Under the pieces are notes generated by a model. That model did not search any database. It saw only the letters and a program-made list of their open reading frames with translations, and was not told where the DNA came from. Of a DNA stretch of 64,000 nucleotides, positions 1 to 11,698 are shown in pieces. Origin of the DNA: Talaromyces rugulosus (Eukaryota; Ascomycota; Eurotiomycetes; Eurotiales; Trichocomaceae). How positions within the stretch are numbered: position 1 is the first letter of the stretch; every line of letters begins with the position of its first letter. Both the position numbers and the translations under genes were made by a program. Location of the stretch: assembly GCF_013368755.1 (NCBI RefSeq), contig NC_049562.1, positions 5,146,001-5,210,000 of the forward strand, written 5' to 3'.

Positions 1-477
1 TCTCCTAGATGGAGGACAGTAGGCTTGGCGGACGCCATTGTTGATTGTATGTTGAAATTTTGATACCGCAATATGTGCTGCTATGGACATGCATCACATA
101 TATCAGCAAATCACTTTATGATAGTCAATGTATTTGCATTGCGTCACTCAATCGGCCCTCCTCCGAGAGCGGAATCTTATCCGCCCGCACTTTTATATGT
201 CGGAGAGAAGACCGTCAACGGCAAGACAATAGCGAATTGCGGGGCAGTCAACAGAATGTCCCTCATTTCGGCGCCCAGGTTGATTCAAAAAAATAATATA
301 GCACTTTGGTGTTCCGATATAGTATGATCTATATTGTTCAGTTGGTATAGGCGTGTGCAATGTTCACTGCGTCTATGAATCAACGGTATATACGTAGCAA
401 TTAGTTAAGATGTAGCCATAAGATAACGTTGGAAAACTTAAATTAAATTGCTCTATATCAATTCATAACTAGTAGAT
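1..477. other. Intergenic, no gene seen
   Basis: This stretch lies downstream of the aldolase gene that ends at 478 and reaches the window edge. Only short overlapping frames without recognisable domains or splice structure are present. It is fairly AT-rich towards 300-477, as expected for a 3' flank. Confidence 0.6.
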
Positions 478-1518
478 CTATTTTCCAACCACATTGGGCA
501 GTGCTTTTTCGTACTGTGATAGCTCAGTCATAACTTTGACAGCCCAGTCTTGCTTCTCCTTGCCCGCAGGTTGGTAAGGCTTGCGTGGGTAGTATACCTC
601 TGCCGCAATCCCTGCCTCTTGTCCGATGAAATACCACGACGCATATTTGGTCAGCGCAATGCCTTCCTTGCAGACCTTTTCTGTCTCGGCCACCAGTCCT
701 TGGAGTTTCTGCGCTTCTTCGACCTTGCCTGCCGCCCACAGATTGTATAGCTTCGATGTCGACTTGGGAAATACGTTGCCCATACCCGTTACGCAGCCAA
801 CACCCCCTCCAATCAGACATGGCAGCAGCCAGTCTGAGGAGCCGGCATAGACGCTGAATTGATTTGAATTGTATTGGTGGCTAAGACGTGTGACTTTACC
901 AGCGTTTCCGCATGTGAGCTTGGTGCCGACAATGTTGGGGTGATGGGCGAGTTCGGACATGACGTCGGAGCTAATGTCAACACCATTTGTGACAGCAGGG
1001 AACTATAAAATCTGTAAGTGGCTAGACATAAAAAAGGATACCAAGTAATTGGGGCATACACTATAAATCACGACAGGAATAGGACTCAGGTCGGCAACCT
1101 CTTTGTAAAAGCTCAAAATGACGTCCTTGCTAACAGCCTTGGCCCAGTAGCTGGGAGGCAGAAGAAGAGCCCAGCCAGCGCCAGCCTTGGCTGCATCTTC
1201 GGCAAGTTGAATCGTCTCGTTTGTTGATTGACCGCTGATACCGGCCACCAGGGGGTAGTCTACTACTCCCAAATCTTGGACGGCTTTTCGGGCAACACGA
1301 ACCAGATCCTGGCGCTCAGTGGGAGAAAGCAAAACTGCTTCTGCGTTGGTGCCTGCTAAGACGATTCCATGGACCCCGCTACGGATCAGGTGAGTGAAAT
1401 GCTTGTATGCTGCATCTAGATCGATTTCTTGCTGCGGGGTGCTCTTGTAATGAGAAATGACAGGAACGTAGACGCCCGGGGGCAGTTGTTTTGACTTGAC
1501 GGCGATGGTGGAAGTCAT
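478..1518 (-). CDS. DapA-family class I aldolase (dihydrodipicolinate synthase-like)
   Basis: Two exons, 1518-1060 and 1002-478, with a 57-base intron (1059-1003) whose removal gives a 327-residue protein, the normal length for the family. The N-terminal part has the GVYVPV strand and a GTNAEAVLLS turn matching the substrate carboxylate-binding loop. The splice joins VVIYS to FPAVTNG, recreating the family motif with the catalytic tyrosine. The Schiff-base lysine is in IVGTKLT. Family members split or form 2-oxo acids through a lysine imine; fungal versions include 4-hydroxy-2-oxoglutarate and 2-keto-3-deoxy sugar-acid aldolases. Lysine synthesis is unlikely because fungi use the aminoadipate route. 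It shares a 296-base promoter with the Zn2Cys6 regulator, which suggests the regulator controls it. The exact substrate is unknown. Confidence 0.9.
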
Positions 1519-1814
1519 GATGGGTATGATTCTTTGTTTTGGTATTCAAAACTTTTTGGATCTATTTCTTGAGTAGGAAAAAGATGGAGTTGGTTCCTCC
1601 GGCGAGAATAAGAAGAGTAGAAACCAAGTTCCCAAAACGGGAAAGCGCAATGCGGGGAAAACGCGACTCGGCGAAATGTCCGATCGGGGCGCTCCTTTTA
1701 TGGCTTTATGACGGCCCTCCGCATCGCTCGTCCCCCGATGCAAATGCTCGCCTCTGTTTGACCGTGATAGTCGTGATTCTATGGCCCGGATAGCTGCCCT
1801 ACAGTTCAGTCGAT
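1519..1814. promoter_or_regulatory. Divergent promoter of aldolase and regulator genes
   Basis: The 296 bases separate the start codons of two oppositely oriented genes. CGG half-sites, the usual core bound by Zn2Cys6 proteins, occur here (for example near 1600, 1639 and 1713), but no clearly spaced pair was established. Confidence 0.45.
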
Positions 1815-4064
1815 ATGCCAACCAAACGACAACGGCGCCAGGCCGATACTGCAGATGCAGACCTCGCTGCAGGCCCCCCACAGTTCGACTCGGTCTCATT
1901 CATCAATCGCTTCGTGCCGTCAACCACGCCGGCAGCACAAGCCAATGATGACAAAAGAACTGCTAATAGCACTTCTCAGAGAGATGCTCACCCGGCTGCC
2001 ACGCCGATGCCTCCACCGGGCCGAGAAACCACTGGAGATTCCGTCGTGTTTGATGCCCTGCCCGGCATCACCCGTAAGATCACTGCCTGCGCAGCTTGCC
2101 GCAAGAACAAGGTCAGTTAGGCAAGGGAAAGGGATTTAGTACCTGTTTCCAGCTGACAGTGCCCAACTAGATCAAATGTGATATGCCCTCAAGTGGGCCG
2201 CCGTGCACACGATGCCGGCGGCGGTCCTTGTCGTGTGTGTTGAATCGCAGTTTGCAGTCACTACTCGAGGATACCAAGTCAGTAGCTAGCTTTCTTTTCT
2301 ATACTTTTTGATTGAGTATGGCAGAAACCTGACCGAGACAGAAACACCGATAATCTCAAAACAGACATCCGAAATATTCACAAAACTCTTACAACGATTT
2401 GCCAACATCTAGAGTTGGAACAGCCTGATCCTCTATTAAGCGCTAATTCTGCACAGACAGCACAATACGTTGCCAATGGTCGTCAAGCTGAAACCGGTGA
2501 TGACAACGATGGCTGTGAGGTCTCTCCACCAGAGTCGCCATCTGCTTCCCATGCCCCAATCGACACATTCTTAACCATGGCTAAGATTGGCCGGCGCCCT
2601 TCGGTTAGCTCTCAGCAAAGTAGAAGGCGTCCTGATTTGTGGCAGGAAGACCTCGTCAGCAAATCAATTGTTACTTTAACAGTGGCGGAGAGTCTCCTAG
2701 AACGATACTTTTCGCGCCTGGACCACTATCTTTACGGTATTGCAGTGGGCCAAGATGACATTCAGAAACTCCGGTTTCAATCACCCGTACTGTTCGCAGC
2801 AATGTGCACCGTATCTGCTATTCATGATACGCATGATTCGCAGTTATACGAAGCCTGCAACCGAGAACTGCGCCAGCTGGTGTCGCGCTCCATGTTCGAG
2901 AAGCGAGATGTGAACTACATTCGAGCACTATGTATTTCTTCTTTTTGGCTACCAGATGCTTCTCGAATTTTATCAAGCGACGCTATTCGTCGAGCAGCAG
3001 ATATTCGTCTTCACCGTGTTGATGAGTCTGCGATGGTGCAGGACAATCAAACGGCGCTGGGAGGGACTCCCTTCAAAATGACAGATCGCCTCCGCCTATG
3101 GTATCTGTTGTTTATCTGCGACCAGCATCTCTCTATTTTACACAATCGTGATGCCCTTCTCCGTGGTGATAAGGCAGTCACTTCTGACTGGGAGTCCTAT
3201 ATTCACCAACCAGAGACAACACAGGACGACATTCGCATACTATCACAGGTCTCGTTACTGTTAATAATGAGCGAAATTCGAGATACGCTCGGCTCTGAAT
3301 TTGATTCCCAGATGCCGCAGCTACTTTTTGGTCAGATAACCAATTATTCACGTCAGCTGGATCGCTGGTTCAGCAGGTTTTCGGGATTATTTCAACCGAA
3401 TCCTCAAATTGCCGAATTCCCACGAAAAGGCCTGGAGCTTCACTATCAATTCGGCAAGTTGTATCTCGGTCATCATGTCTTTCGAAACCTTAAAGGACAA
3501 CCAATTCCCTCTCATTCATTGACGGCTGCAATAATGGCGCACGACGCTGCCGTTACCATTTTTGATATGATTTTGACGGACACAACCCTTCAGGGCAATC
3601 TCGTCGGTGTTCCTCATTATTTTCATATAATGATTGCCTTTGCCGGGAATTTCCTGCTGGAGATTTGCAAAAACTATCATGACCAACTTGGCATCGAAGC
3701 CTCAAATGATTTCGCACTAGTCGAACAAGTGCTGGGTCTGTTCCAGGCAACACCATGCATTGCCCAGCACCCTATCCAACGGATGACGGTTGGCTTAGGC
3801 CGTAAGTTGTATGACTGTGCTTCTTTTGTGGGTATTCCAGAGGATCACCTACGTAATACTGCTGCATATGCGGCAGGTGTGCATATGCAAAAGGAGCAAA
3901 ACTCTCTTACGTCCGCTGGAGGGATGCAAATACCTCATGAGCAGCTGGGATATTCGGTCCAGTCGCAGGTTCCTGTATCACAAACGACTCCCGACGACTT
4001 TTTCTTATTTTCTGATTTGAATTTTGGTTTTACAAATATGACTGGGTTAATGGGAATGGAGTAG
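1815..4064 (+). CDS. Zn(II)2Cys6 transcription factor with fungal MHR domain
   Basis: Three exons, 1815-2111, 2171-2277 and 2342-4064, give 708 residues in one frame. The first splice lies inside the zinc cluster: exon 1 ends with ACAACRKNK and exon 2 starts IKCDMPSS, followed by C-TRC and LSC, giving the six cysteines of a binuclear cluster at about residues 94-122. A linker with a short helical stretch follows, then a long region (about 200-600) typical of the fungal middle homology domain. The second intron could use other acceptors; the one ending at 2341 keeps the frame. The protein is nuclear and binds DNA by family knowledge. Its position, divergent from the aldolase and inside a run of catabolic genes, suggests a pathway-specific activator. 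I do not recognise a named orthologue. Confidence 0.9.
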
Positions 4065-4327
4065 GAAGTTGGAGAAGTGTGTGTACATGTACAAAAATTA
4101 CCGTTAATATCTCTTATTTTATGCAAGACTGACAAAATGATCGAACTTTGTATTAACCTCCTCTTCAATTTAGACAAACTTCCATAGTCTATTATAATCT
4201 TCTATGTATGAGTAAAAATCGGTAGAATATCTGTATTTCCTCTAGCGAAGTATGTGATATTATGAGTCTGATACCCATTCTGGGAAAAAAAGGCTAAGAG
4301 AGTGTATTTTAGAAAGGGAACGCTCGT

Positions 4328-5429
4328 CTATTCTTCCAAATCTACCGCGGCATCGTCGTGAAAGATAGTCGTTCCCCAATCCGGTCGATTGAATCTCTTG
4401 CCCTTTGGCTTCGCCAACGAGTCCATACTTGTCATTTCCTTATCCGACAGCGTAAAATTACCACTCAGATTTTGTGCAATCCGGGAAGGTGTTACACTCT
4501 TTGGAATGACACTCCACCCCTTTTGCACCCCCCAACTGAGCATGACATTCCCCGTTGACGTGCCCCGTGTCTCGGCTATCTTGTTGATGATGGGGTTTTG
4601 ATGCAGGGTACTTCCTGATCCGCCCAAGGGTCCAAACGCAGTCTGGTGGATTCCCTTTGCTTCGCAATACGCATGTAGTTTATCCTGAGGCAATAGCGGC
4701 TGAATTTCGGTTTGGTTAACAGCCGGCACGATCTTGGCAGTTTGCAGCAGTTTCTCTAGGTTGACAGTTGAGAAGTTGGCGACTCCGATAGCTTTGGCTT
4801 TGCCCGTCGCAAGCAGTGCTTCCATTTCTCGCCATGTATCCCGGAAATCCCATCCGGCTGCGTGTACCTTGCGGTTTTCTTTGCCGTATTCCGCATCGTT
4901 GGGAGACGGGTCTAGTGTGACGGGCCAATGCATGAGGTATAGGTCGACATAGTCTAGACTTAGGTCCGATAGTGACTTCTCAAGTGCCGATGCGACGCGT
5001 CGATGATCCGAAGACCACCTTTTTTCTCCGATACCATGATTAGCCTATATTCTTTACCTAATTCAGGTTGGGGTAGTATACAGTTTCGTGGTGACAAAGT
5101 ATTCAGAGCGAGGAACCTTTGTCTTTTTGAATACTTGGCCAATTTCTGCCTCATTTCCGTCTGTAGTTGTATGAATTGATTAGCAGTATGTCCGAGACAC
5201 TCAAGCATGGCACCACGTACATAGAGGGGCACAGTCCTATCCCAATTCAAATCAGCTTGTATGTTCTGATTTGTCAAATTAACACAACACATACAAAATG
5301 CCTATACCCTGCTTCAAAAGCAGCTTCTACCGCGGCTGCCGCTTGACCAGGTGGTGATTTCCACGTTCCGAATCCAACGGCAGGGATTTTAATCCCAGAA
5401 TTGAGGGTGAAGGAATCGACTGCTGCCAT
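4328..5429 (-). CDS. Aldo-keto reductase
   Basis: Four exons, 5429-5295, 5236-5221, 5160-5082 and 5018-4328, encode 306 residues, normal for the AKR family. The second exon is only 16 bases and supplies DCAPLY, so it carries two catalytic-tetrad positions, Asp and Tyr. The lysine is in VTTKL at the end of exon 3 and the histidine in LMHWP. The C-terminal part has the NADP-binding IPKSVTPSRI stretch. Such enzymes reduce aldehydes and ketones with NADPH in the cytosol. In-frame sequence extends upstream of 5429, but the start at MAAVDSF places the first beta-hairpin correctly. The gene lies downstream of the DenD-like gene on the same strand and convergent with the regulator. The substrate cannot be told from sequence. 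Confidence 0.9.
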
Positions 5430-5794
5430 AATTTTCTGATATTTAGTGATGGAAATGTATTTCGTACACTGGGAACAAAATTTCAATGTCATTATATTCA
5501 TGCGGGGTAGCTTCAGGATAAGTAGTGAGTTTTGGGGTACGCATCAGGGTCTTTTTAAAGTTGCGGAGAGAAGACCGAACATTCTTTATTGATGTCATGA
5601 TTGAGTCGATGATGGGTTCCAGTACTTTCGTCCTATAATCAGAATTGCATTGGTCAATATTACATTCATGTACCTAAAAATGGGACGTTTTGAGTGGTGC
5701 TTCTTGTGGTTATCTGATCTAAAAATATAGACAACATTTTGTTTTATTTTTGATTGAAAGTAAATTGTATATCAAGTAACAAATTCATTATTTC
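5430..5794. promoter_or_regulatory. Promoter of the aldo-keto reductase gene and 3' flank of the dehydrogenase gene
   Basis: 365 bases between two genes on the minus strand. It must hold the reductase promoter and the 3' end of the upstream transcript. No further gene or repeat was seen. Confidence 0.5.
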
Positions 5795-6763
5795 TTATGC
5801 ATAATCTTCTAGATACTCCTTCAAAGTTCTTTTGAGATCACCATCTCCCTGAAACCCTAGGTGAACAGCACGCGTAATATCGAACTCAGCCGGCCACGAG
5901 CCCACGATCTGCTCAACTGCACTGTCGGGCGTCTCCTTGATGAGATTCCTTGCTTTCTGTCCACCAACATCTAGTAAAGCATCCAACATTTCTTTCACTG
6001 TGACCGTAATCCCGGGTAAATTGACAATCCGTGATCCTCCGGTCACTGAACTAAATGCTTCTGTCGGCACATCACGCGCAATAACCAGGTTTTTGATGAC
6101 AGTCCCAGTCGAACAAACCCACAGCTTCAAAGTTTGGGGGACGGGCAGGATGCTTTCTTCCCCATTCAAGGGCTCCCGAATGATCCCCGAGCAAAAGCTC
6201 GACGCCGCACCTGACGGTTTACCCGGGCGAACGATAATCGTCGGCAGTCGCACAATTCTTCCATCGAGCAATCCTCTCCGAGAGTAATCGTTTAACAGGG
6301 TTTCGCCAATTTGCTTTTCTGCTCCATAAGATGATTGTGGTAGCGGCATTGTCGCCTCGGTTACCTTGTCCTTGAGCGCAGGCCCAAAGACTGCCAAACT
6401 AGATGGGAATATGACTCGGATGCCAGGTCGCGTGGTGCGTATAGTATCCATCATATAACGCATGGAATCAATGTTGACCTTCAGGCCGAGCTCGAGATTG
6501 GCTTCGGCTGCTCCGGACATGATTCCGTGGAGCAAGTAGACGTGAGTGAAGGGGGTGGTTGAACATAGTTCTTGGCAGGTTGCGAGCGAGGTCAAATCCG
6601 ATGCTAATGTTGTGATTTTAGCAGTTGAACTGGTCGACGGAGCTGACGGTTGCATCACATCCGTCAGTGTAATTGATGAGACTTGAGTGTCGAGGAGCAG
6701 CTCTTTGGCAAGCGCTTGGCCAATAAACCCGCCGGCGCCGGTGATCAGAATTTCCATGCCCAT
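5795..6763 (-). CDS. NAD-dependent epimerase/dehydratase, D-erythronate dehydrogenase (DenD)-like
   Basis: A single exon of 322 residues. The N-terminus has the extended short-chain dehydrogenase Rossmann motif GAGGFIGQ; SSLAVFG and the catalytic SYGAEKQIGE (Tyr-x3-Lys) follow. The later GRIVRLPTIIVRPG and AASSF segments resemble the DenD subgroup, whose bacterial members oxidise D-erythronate at C2 (family knowledge). An epimerase role on a sugar nucleotide is the alternative; the protein lacks a clear nucleotide-sugar signature. Two candidate start codons lie six bases apart (6763 and 6757), with the Rossmann strand right after. It is followed at once by the aldo-keto reductase on the same strand, and an aldolase lies about 4 kb away, so a sugar-acid breakdown role fits. 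Confidence 0.82.
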   Translation of the reverse strand: MGMEILITGAGGFIGQALAKELLLDTQVSSITLTDVMQPSAPSTSSTAKITTLASDLTSLATCQELCSTTPFTHVYLLHGIMSGAAEANLELGLKVNIDSMRYMMDTIRTTRPGIRVIFPSSLAVFGPALKDKVTEATMPLPQSSYGAEKQIGETLLNDYSRRGLLDGRIVRLPTIIVRPGKPSGAASSFCSGIIREPLNGEESILPVPQTLKLWVCSTGTVIKNLVIARDVPTEAFSSVTGGSRIVNLPGITVTVKEMLDALLDVGGQKARNLIKETPDSAVEQIVGSWPAEFDITRAVHLGFQGDGDLKRTLKEYLEDYA

Positions 6764-7358
6764 GACTGCAGTAGGAAGCCTATAATATATGCTTTTTGTG
6801 TCGGGGTATTCAATGTCCAGATATAAATAAATAGCGTTGGACTTCTAATAGTAGTTGAAGTGTTGAGTGGACAGGTAGTAGTAGAGGTAACCCTAATTTT
6901 ACTGCACGGACATTATTCTTGTAAAATAATATCAAGAGTACAAGTAATTCATAGAAGAAGGGAAATAACATAATGACAAACTTATTAAATTCATATTTTA
7001 CACATTCTGTAGATTAGATAGTGAATAGTATGCATGTGCATCCCAAATGTCCCATCGTCGGAGATCCGCCGTTCGCTGCGGACAGGTCACCGAGCAACCC
7101 TACATCGGAAAGCTAACCGATCAACACTCGTTCTCCACGCGGGGAAGGATAGCTGAATATCCACTTGTTTTTTCGCCATGTTATTATTTTAAGTAAATAG
7201 CTGCTATTAGTTGAACCGAGTTTAATCTTAGTAAGATTTTTTCCACTGGTTTAGGTCGGGGCGTGGTTGAGCCCGAAAGATATGATATACAATCATTGCC
7301 TGAACAGTTCCCGATTTCACCCTGTTATTTCAAGAAATTTAAAAGACTGAATGTCAAA
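6764..7358. promoter_or_regulatory. Divergent promoter of DenD-like and 2-hydroxyacid dehydrogenase genes
   Basis: 595 AT-rich bases between two start codons pointing away from each other. The frame of the downstream gene stays open back to 7263, but no ATG lies in that extension. No repeat or gene was found. Confidence 0.5.
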
Positions 7359-9007
7359 ATGGCCGAGGTTGCGGCAAACACACCTGTGGTCTCCGCAGAG
7401 GAGCTCCAAAAACATTCTACTTCTAGGGATTGCTGGATTGTGGTGCATTCGAGAGTCTATGATGTGACCAATTTCTTAGAAGAACATCCAGGGGGGTCAG
7501 CCAGTGAGTCCCCTAGCATTTTTTTCTTTGATAGTTTGAGTAAAGCAATGGATTACTAAACTATGCACAGTTATTTTGAAATATGCTGGTGACGATGCAA
7601 CGCAAGCATATGACGAGGTTCATGCCCCTGGTATCATACATCGGACATTAGCCCGCGAGCAATTCAAGGGCACAATCGACCCCCTCACAATACCCAAGAA
7701 ACAAACAACAGTGCCAGAGGCAGTCCCAAATAAGAGTTCTGAAGAGCTTCCAGATCTAAGCACGCTCCTAGGAGTGCAAGACTTTGAAGAAGTTGCTCGG
7801 AAAAAGTTCTCAAAGAAGACGTTTGCCTTTTACTCCTCAGCCGCGACAGACTTGATATCGCATCGCGATAACATTGAAAGCTATCGAAACTTGCTTCTGC
7901 GACCTCGAGTTCTACGGAATGTTAAGGAAGTATCGATATCCCGAAAGATATTGGGATGCGACAGCAGCGCTCCTTTTTTTGTTAGTCCCGCCGCAATGGC
8001 CAAGCTCGCACATCCAGATGGCGAATTGGCGATCGCAAGGGCCTGCGCAGAGGAGAATATCATTCAGATCATTTCAAACAATGCGTCATACCCACTGGAA
8101 GACATAGTCGCTGCCGGTCGCCCTGGGCAAACATTCTTTTTCCAACTTTACGTAAACTCGGAGCGTCAGAAAACGGAAGAGCTGCTCAACAAAGCGCGCA
8201 ATCTAGGGATCAAAGCCATTTTCGTCACAGTTGATGCCCCCATTCCTGGTAAAAGGGAAGCCGATGAGCGAATCTCGGCTGAAAACTTTGTGTCTGCCAT
8301 GAGTGGTGCAGTTGCAAAAAACGACAAGAAGGGAGGTGGTCTAGGCCGCGTGATGGCCCAGTATATTGACTCTTCACTGAATTGGGACGATCTCGAGTGG
8401 ATTAAAAGGGTTTCTAAATTGCCGGTATTCCTAAAGGGGGTTCAGACAGCAACAGATGCGAAATTGGCGGCAGAGCATGGATGTGCAGGAATACTATTAA
8501 GTAACCACGGGGGGAGATCATTGGATACGTGAGTTGATACGAAACCTACACCATTAATAAATTATTGCTAAACTATTTGTTCAGGGTACAACCGGCCATG
8601 GCCACCTTACTGGAAATGCACAAAGAATGTCCGGACATCTTTGGTAAGCTTGAAATTTACGTTGACGGAGGAATTCGTCGGGGAACGGATATTTTGAAGG
8701 CTTTGGCTTTGGGTGCCACAGCCGTCGGCGTTGGACGACCATATCTGTATTCGTTGGCCTACGGAGAAGAGGGAGTGCAACACTTGACAGAGAGTACGTG
8801 CCTTTCAAAAATGACTAGATACAAGGAAATTACTAACAACCAACAGTTCTGAAAGACGAGCTCGTGTCAACGATGAAATTGAGCGGAATCACAAATATCG
8901 ATCAAGCTCATCCCGGAATGGTAAATACATCCAGACTAGAGCATCTCATTCGGACAGGAGGGGAAAGGCATCCGTGGATCAAGTGGGAGCCAAAATCTAG
9001 GCTATAA
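7359..9007 (+). CDS. Cytochrome b2-type FMN 2-hydroxyacid dehydrogenase (L-lactate dehydrogenase-like)
   Basis: Four exons, 7359-7503, 7571-8528, 8585-8793 and 8847-9007, give 490 residues. Residues 10-85 form a cytochrome b5 domain with the heme-ligand HPGG motif; the FMN domain follows, with [25 protein letters not shown], the FFFQLYV strand, VTVDAP and the active-site [10 protein letters not shown] containing the catalytic histidine. The glycine-rich [14 protein letters not shown] binds the FMN phosphate. Family members oxidise L-lactate or other L-2-hydroxy acids and pass electrons to cytochrome c. No mitochondrial presequence is visible, so a cytosolic location or another electron acceptor is possible. 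Its place beside a sugar-acid dehydrogenase and an aldolase suggests a 2-hydroxy-acid substrate of that pathway (inference). Confidence 0.92.
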
Positions 9008-9541
9008 AATGCCATAGCAGATGTTTCTAAAGATTAGATAAACAGCACGCTAGAAATAGACTTTAATACCGTTCTTACCTATTTCATCTCCTCGGCCTGG
9101 TTAGATAGTGTACAGTGGACCTGTTTAGAAACTTGAATAAGCTTTTTTGCTATTCTGTGAAATTGAAGTATGAGTAACCCGACCGTCAAAATACAAGTCT
9201 TTTATGATAACTTCCCAAAAAGGAAATATTTGATCACTCTAGTAAGTTCAACAACTATATCAAGCTTACATATGTAAATCTATATATCTAAAAAGGTTAA
9301 TTATTCACGTTTATCAGTTTATATATATGTATATAAATATGTATATACAATATAGTAGAGTGAGTATCTGGATTGATATATAACATCAATTGATGTCAAC
9401 TATTGACATGTAGAGAAATTATCAGTTTATCGTGGTTGCATTTATACTCTGCACTTTTCATCTAGTCGAAGAACCAGCACTTTTCTCTTACAACTTGGTT
9501 CTAACTGATATTTTAATCTGCAGCATAAAGATAAACCCGAT
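9008..9541. other. Intergenic between convergent genes
   Basis: 534 AT-rich bases, including a TATA-rich stretch near 9310-9360. They lie between two converging 3' ends. No reading frame, RNA gene or repeat of note was seen. Confidence 0.55.
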
Positions 9542-11698
9542 TTAATTCTTTGTCGCACTGTCATCAGTATCTTGCGGCTCTACCGGTTGTTGTTGTTGCT
9601 GCTGTTGTTGTTTTCTGTAGTAGCTATCAGTGAAATGAACTGCAACTCATAAAAAGCAGAAACTTGCCTCTTCTTGTTAGTTTCCAAATGATGTAAATGC
9701 CTTACAGAAAAGGCCGCAATTATTAATATGACCGACAGTACAGAAGACGAAATGAATCCCTTGTGGTAGTTTGGCGCGTCGACTTGTCGCCATACAATGA
9801 GTGGCAACCACGACTGAAAGACGTATGCAATATCATTCATCATACCAATCACCAAGGCACGTTCCTCATTGTCCTCGGAGCATATTTCGTGTGCCCAACT
9901 AGTGTTCAGTCAAAATTAGTGCACAGTTCCATCATATAACACTCAAGACATAATACGTACGCCATGCATAGACCGCTTAGACCGTAGCCAGACCCCATGT
10001 AGATATAACAGAACCAGTGCCAACCTGTTGGGATATTCCAAATTGCGAGGGAAATGTAGCATAGCAAATTCGAACACTAGATCTCAAGTCAGTAAACTGA
10101 CTTAGGTCTCTGTATTAAACACAGAAGAGACTCACAGCGCCGAAAAGGATAGGAGGCCAACGCCTTCCTTTAAATATAGTATCAGAGGTCCCTAGCTCAG
10201 TTAGTTAGTGAATTTTGATCAACAATCTCGGGGGGAAGTATATACAGGCGTAAACTAGTGTTGTGAAAACCTGAACAGCATAGGTTGTTGTCGGATAGGC
10301 ATTAATCTGCGCAACAGTGTAGACGGGATCTTTGGAGGCTTTCAACCATCTATTTAGATATTAGAGTCTGATATTCCATGGAACAGGTTAAAGGAATAAA
10401 GCCATACTGTGCAAAAAGTGGCTGACCTCCACCACCTCCGTTGTTGAAGGTCCTATTGAGTAGTGTTAGCATTGCCATCTACTTGGACCCATAATAACCT
10501 ACACATATAAGAGTGTGAGAAAGTATATATGCCATGATGAGAATATCTTCTTAAATTTGGATTTTGTAAACGGTTGGCGCGTCCCGCGGCCCTCCAGTTC
10601 CATGCGTTTTTGGGCGAGGGAAATTTCCTATCAATAATCGTCAGCAACATTGAATAACACAGGAGCACTCCTCAAACATATACACACCTTTTCACTCAGG
10701 TACCACGGGTTGCTAATTTCAGGCACATCTGGTAGAACAAAAAATCCCGCAATAGCGACCGGAAGGGAGATGATTCCATCTACGATGAAAAGCCTGTTTA
10801 AATAGAATTAGCGCATGAACCTTTGGATTTCCTACTAAAACATACCATTGCCAACCCTTGAAGCCTCCTTTACCGCCAAGATGATACACCGATGCCATGA
10901 GATACCCAGAGAACATACTTCCAATACCACTGCTAGTATGAAATATGCAAGACCGTTTAGCAAGCTCGTCTTTGCGGTACCAGGATCCAATAATGTACTG
11001 CATTCCCGGGTAAAAGGTGCTTTCGGCAAGACCTGTACAGCATCAATCAGTGGGTGCTCTTCGATATAAATGGCTGGTGGGACACCAACCAATGAAAAAC
11101 CTCAAAACATAGACTTGCTCAGCGCTATTTGCTCGTGACAGGGCAAATGTGAGAACAGACCAAATCACCTATATCCTAGTCAGCATTTCTAGTTTCACCT
11201 GTTGTCGTTTAAAAAGTACCTCTGCAGCTGGAATCCAATACCGTGGTGGAATCCGAGTGAGCATAATATTGGATGGTATTTCACCCACGACATATCCGAC
11301 AGTCCAAGCTGTTTGCATGTAGTTAAGTTGGTTCTGATAAAGACCTAAATCTTCTTTCCTATTTAACATTAATCCGTCGAAATCGATGTATCGGGGAGAT
11401 TCTGCTTACATCCCAGACACAAAGGCATTGTTGATGTTGATTTGATCCAGATTCTTGATAAAGTATCCTGTAGAGATGTCAGTGGCTCGATTTCCAGCTG
11501 CTAATAACATTCCCACTCACCCAGCGAGGCGAAAGTCAATATTGCCGTGTCTAGCTTGAAAAGAAGCCGTCGCTCTTCCGGAGACTTGTCGAATGTGTCC
11601 CAGATGTAGCTTGTCCATTTTCTCTTCACTTCCTTTTGGATGATTGCATCAGTCGACTCGGTCGCCCGTTCGTCAACAACAATTGACGGGGGCGCCAT
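9542..11698 (-). CDS. MFS transporter, anion:cation symporter (pantothenate/allantoate permease-like)
   Basis: Thirteen exons are needed to follow the frame, giving about 500 residues. The order of recognisable pieces is: cytosolic N-terminus, YFIKNLDQIN and VSGMKEDLGLY, YMQTAWTVGYVVGEIPSNI (TM2), the RIPPRYWIPAAE turn, FFIG joined to LAESTFYPGMQY, the large loop after WYLSEK, TFNNGGGGGQPLF, and the late helices. These features belong to the Dal5/Liz1/Tna1 class, which imports carboxylate anions with protons at the plasma membrane. The last intron starts with GC rather than GT (GCAAGT), and the final exon encodes a run of glutamines before the stop. It may import the substrate of the surrounding enzymes; that is inference. 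Individual splice sites are less certain than the gene. Confidence 0.85.
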
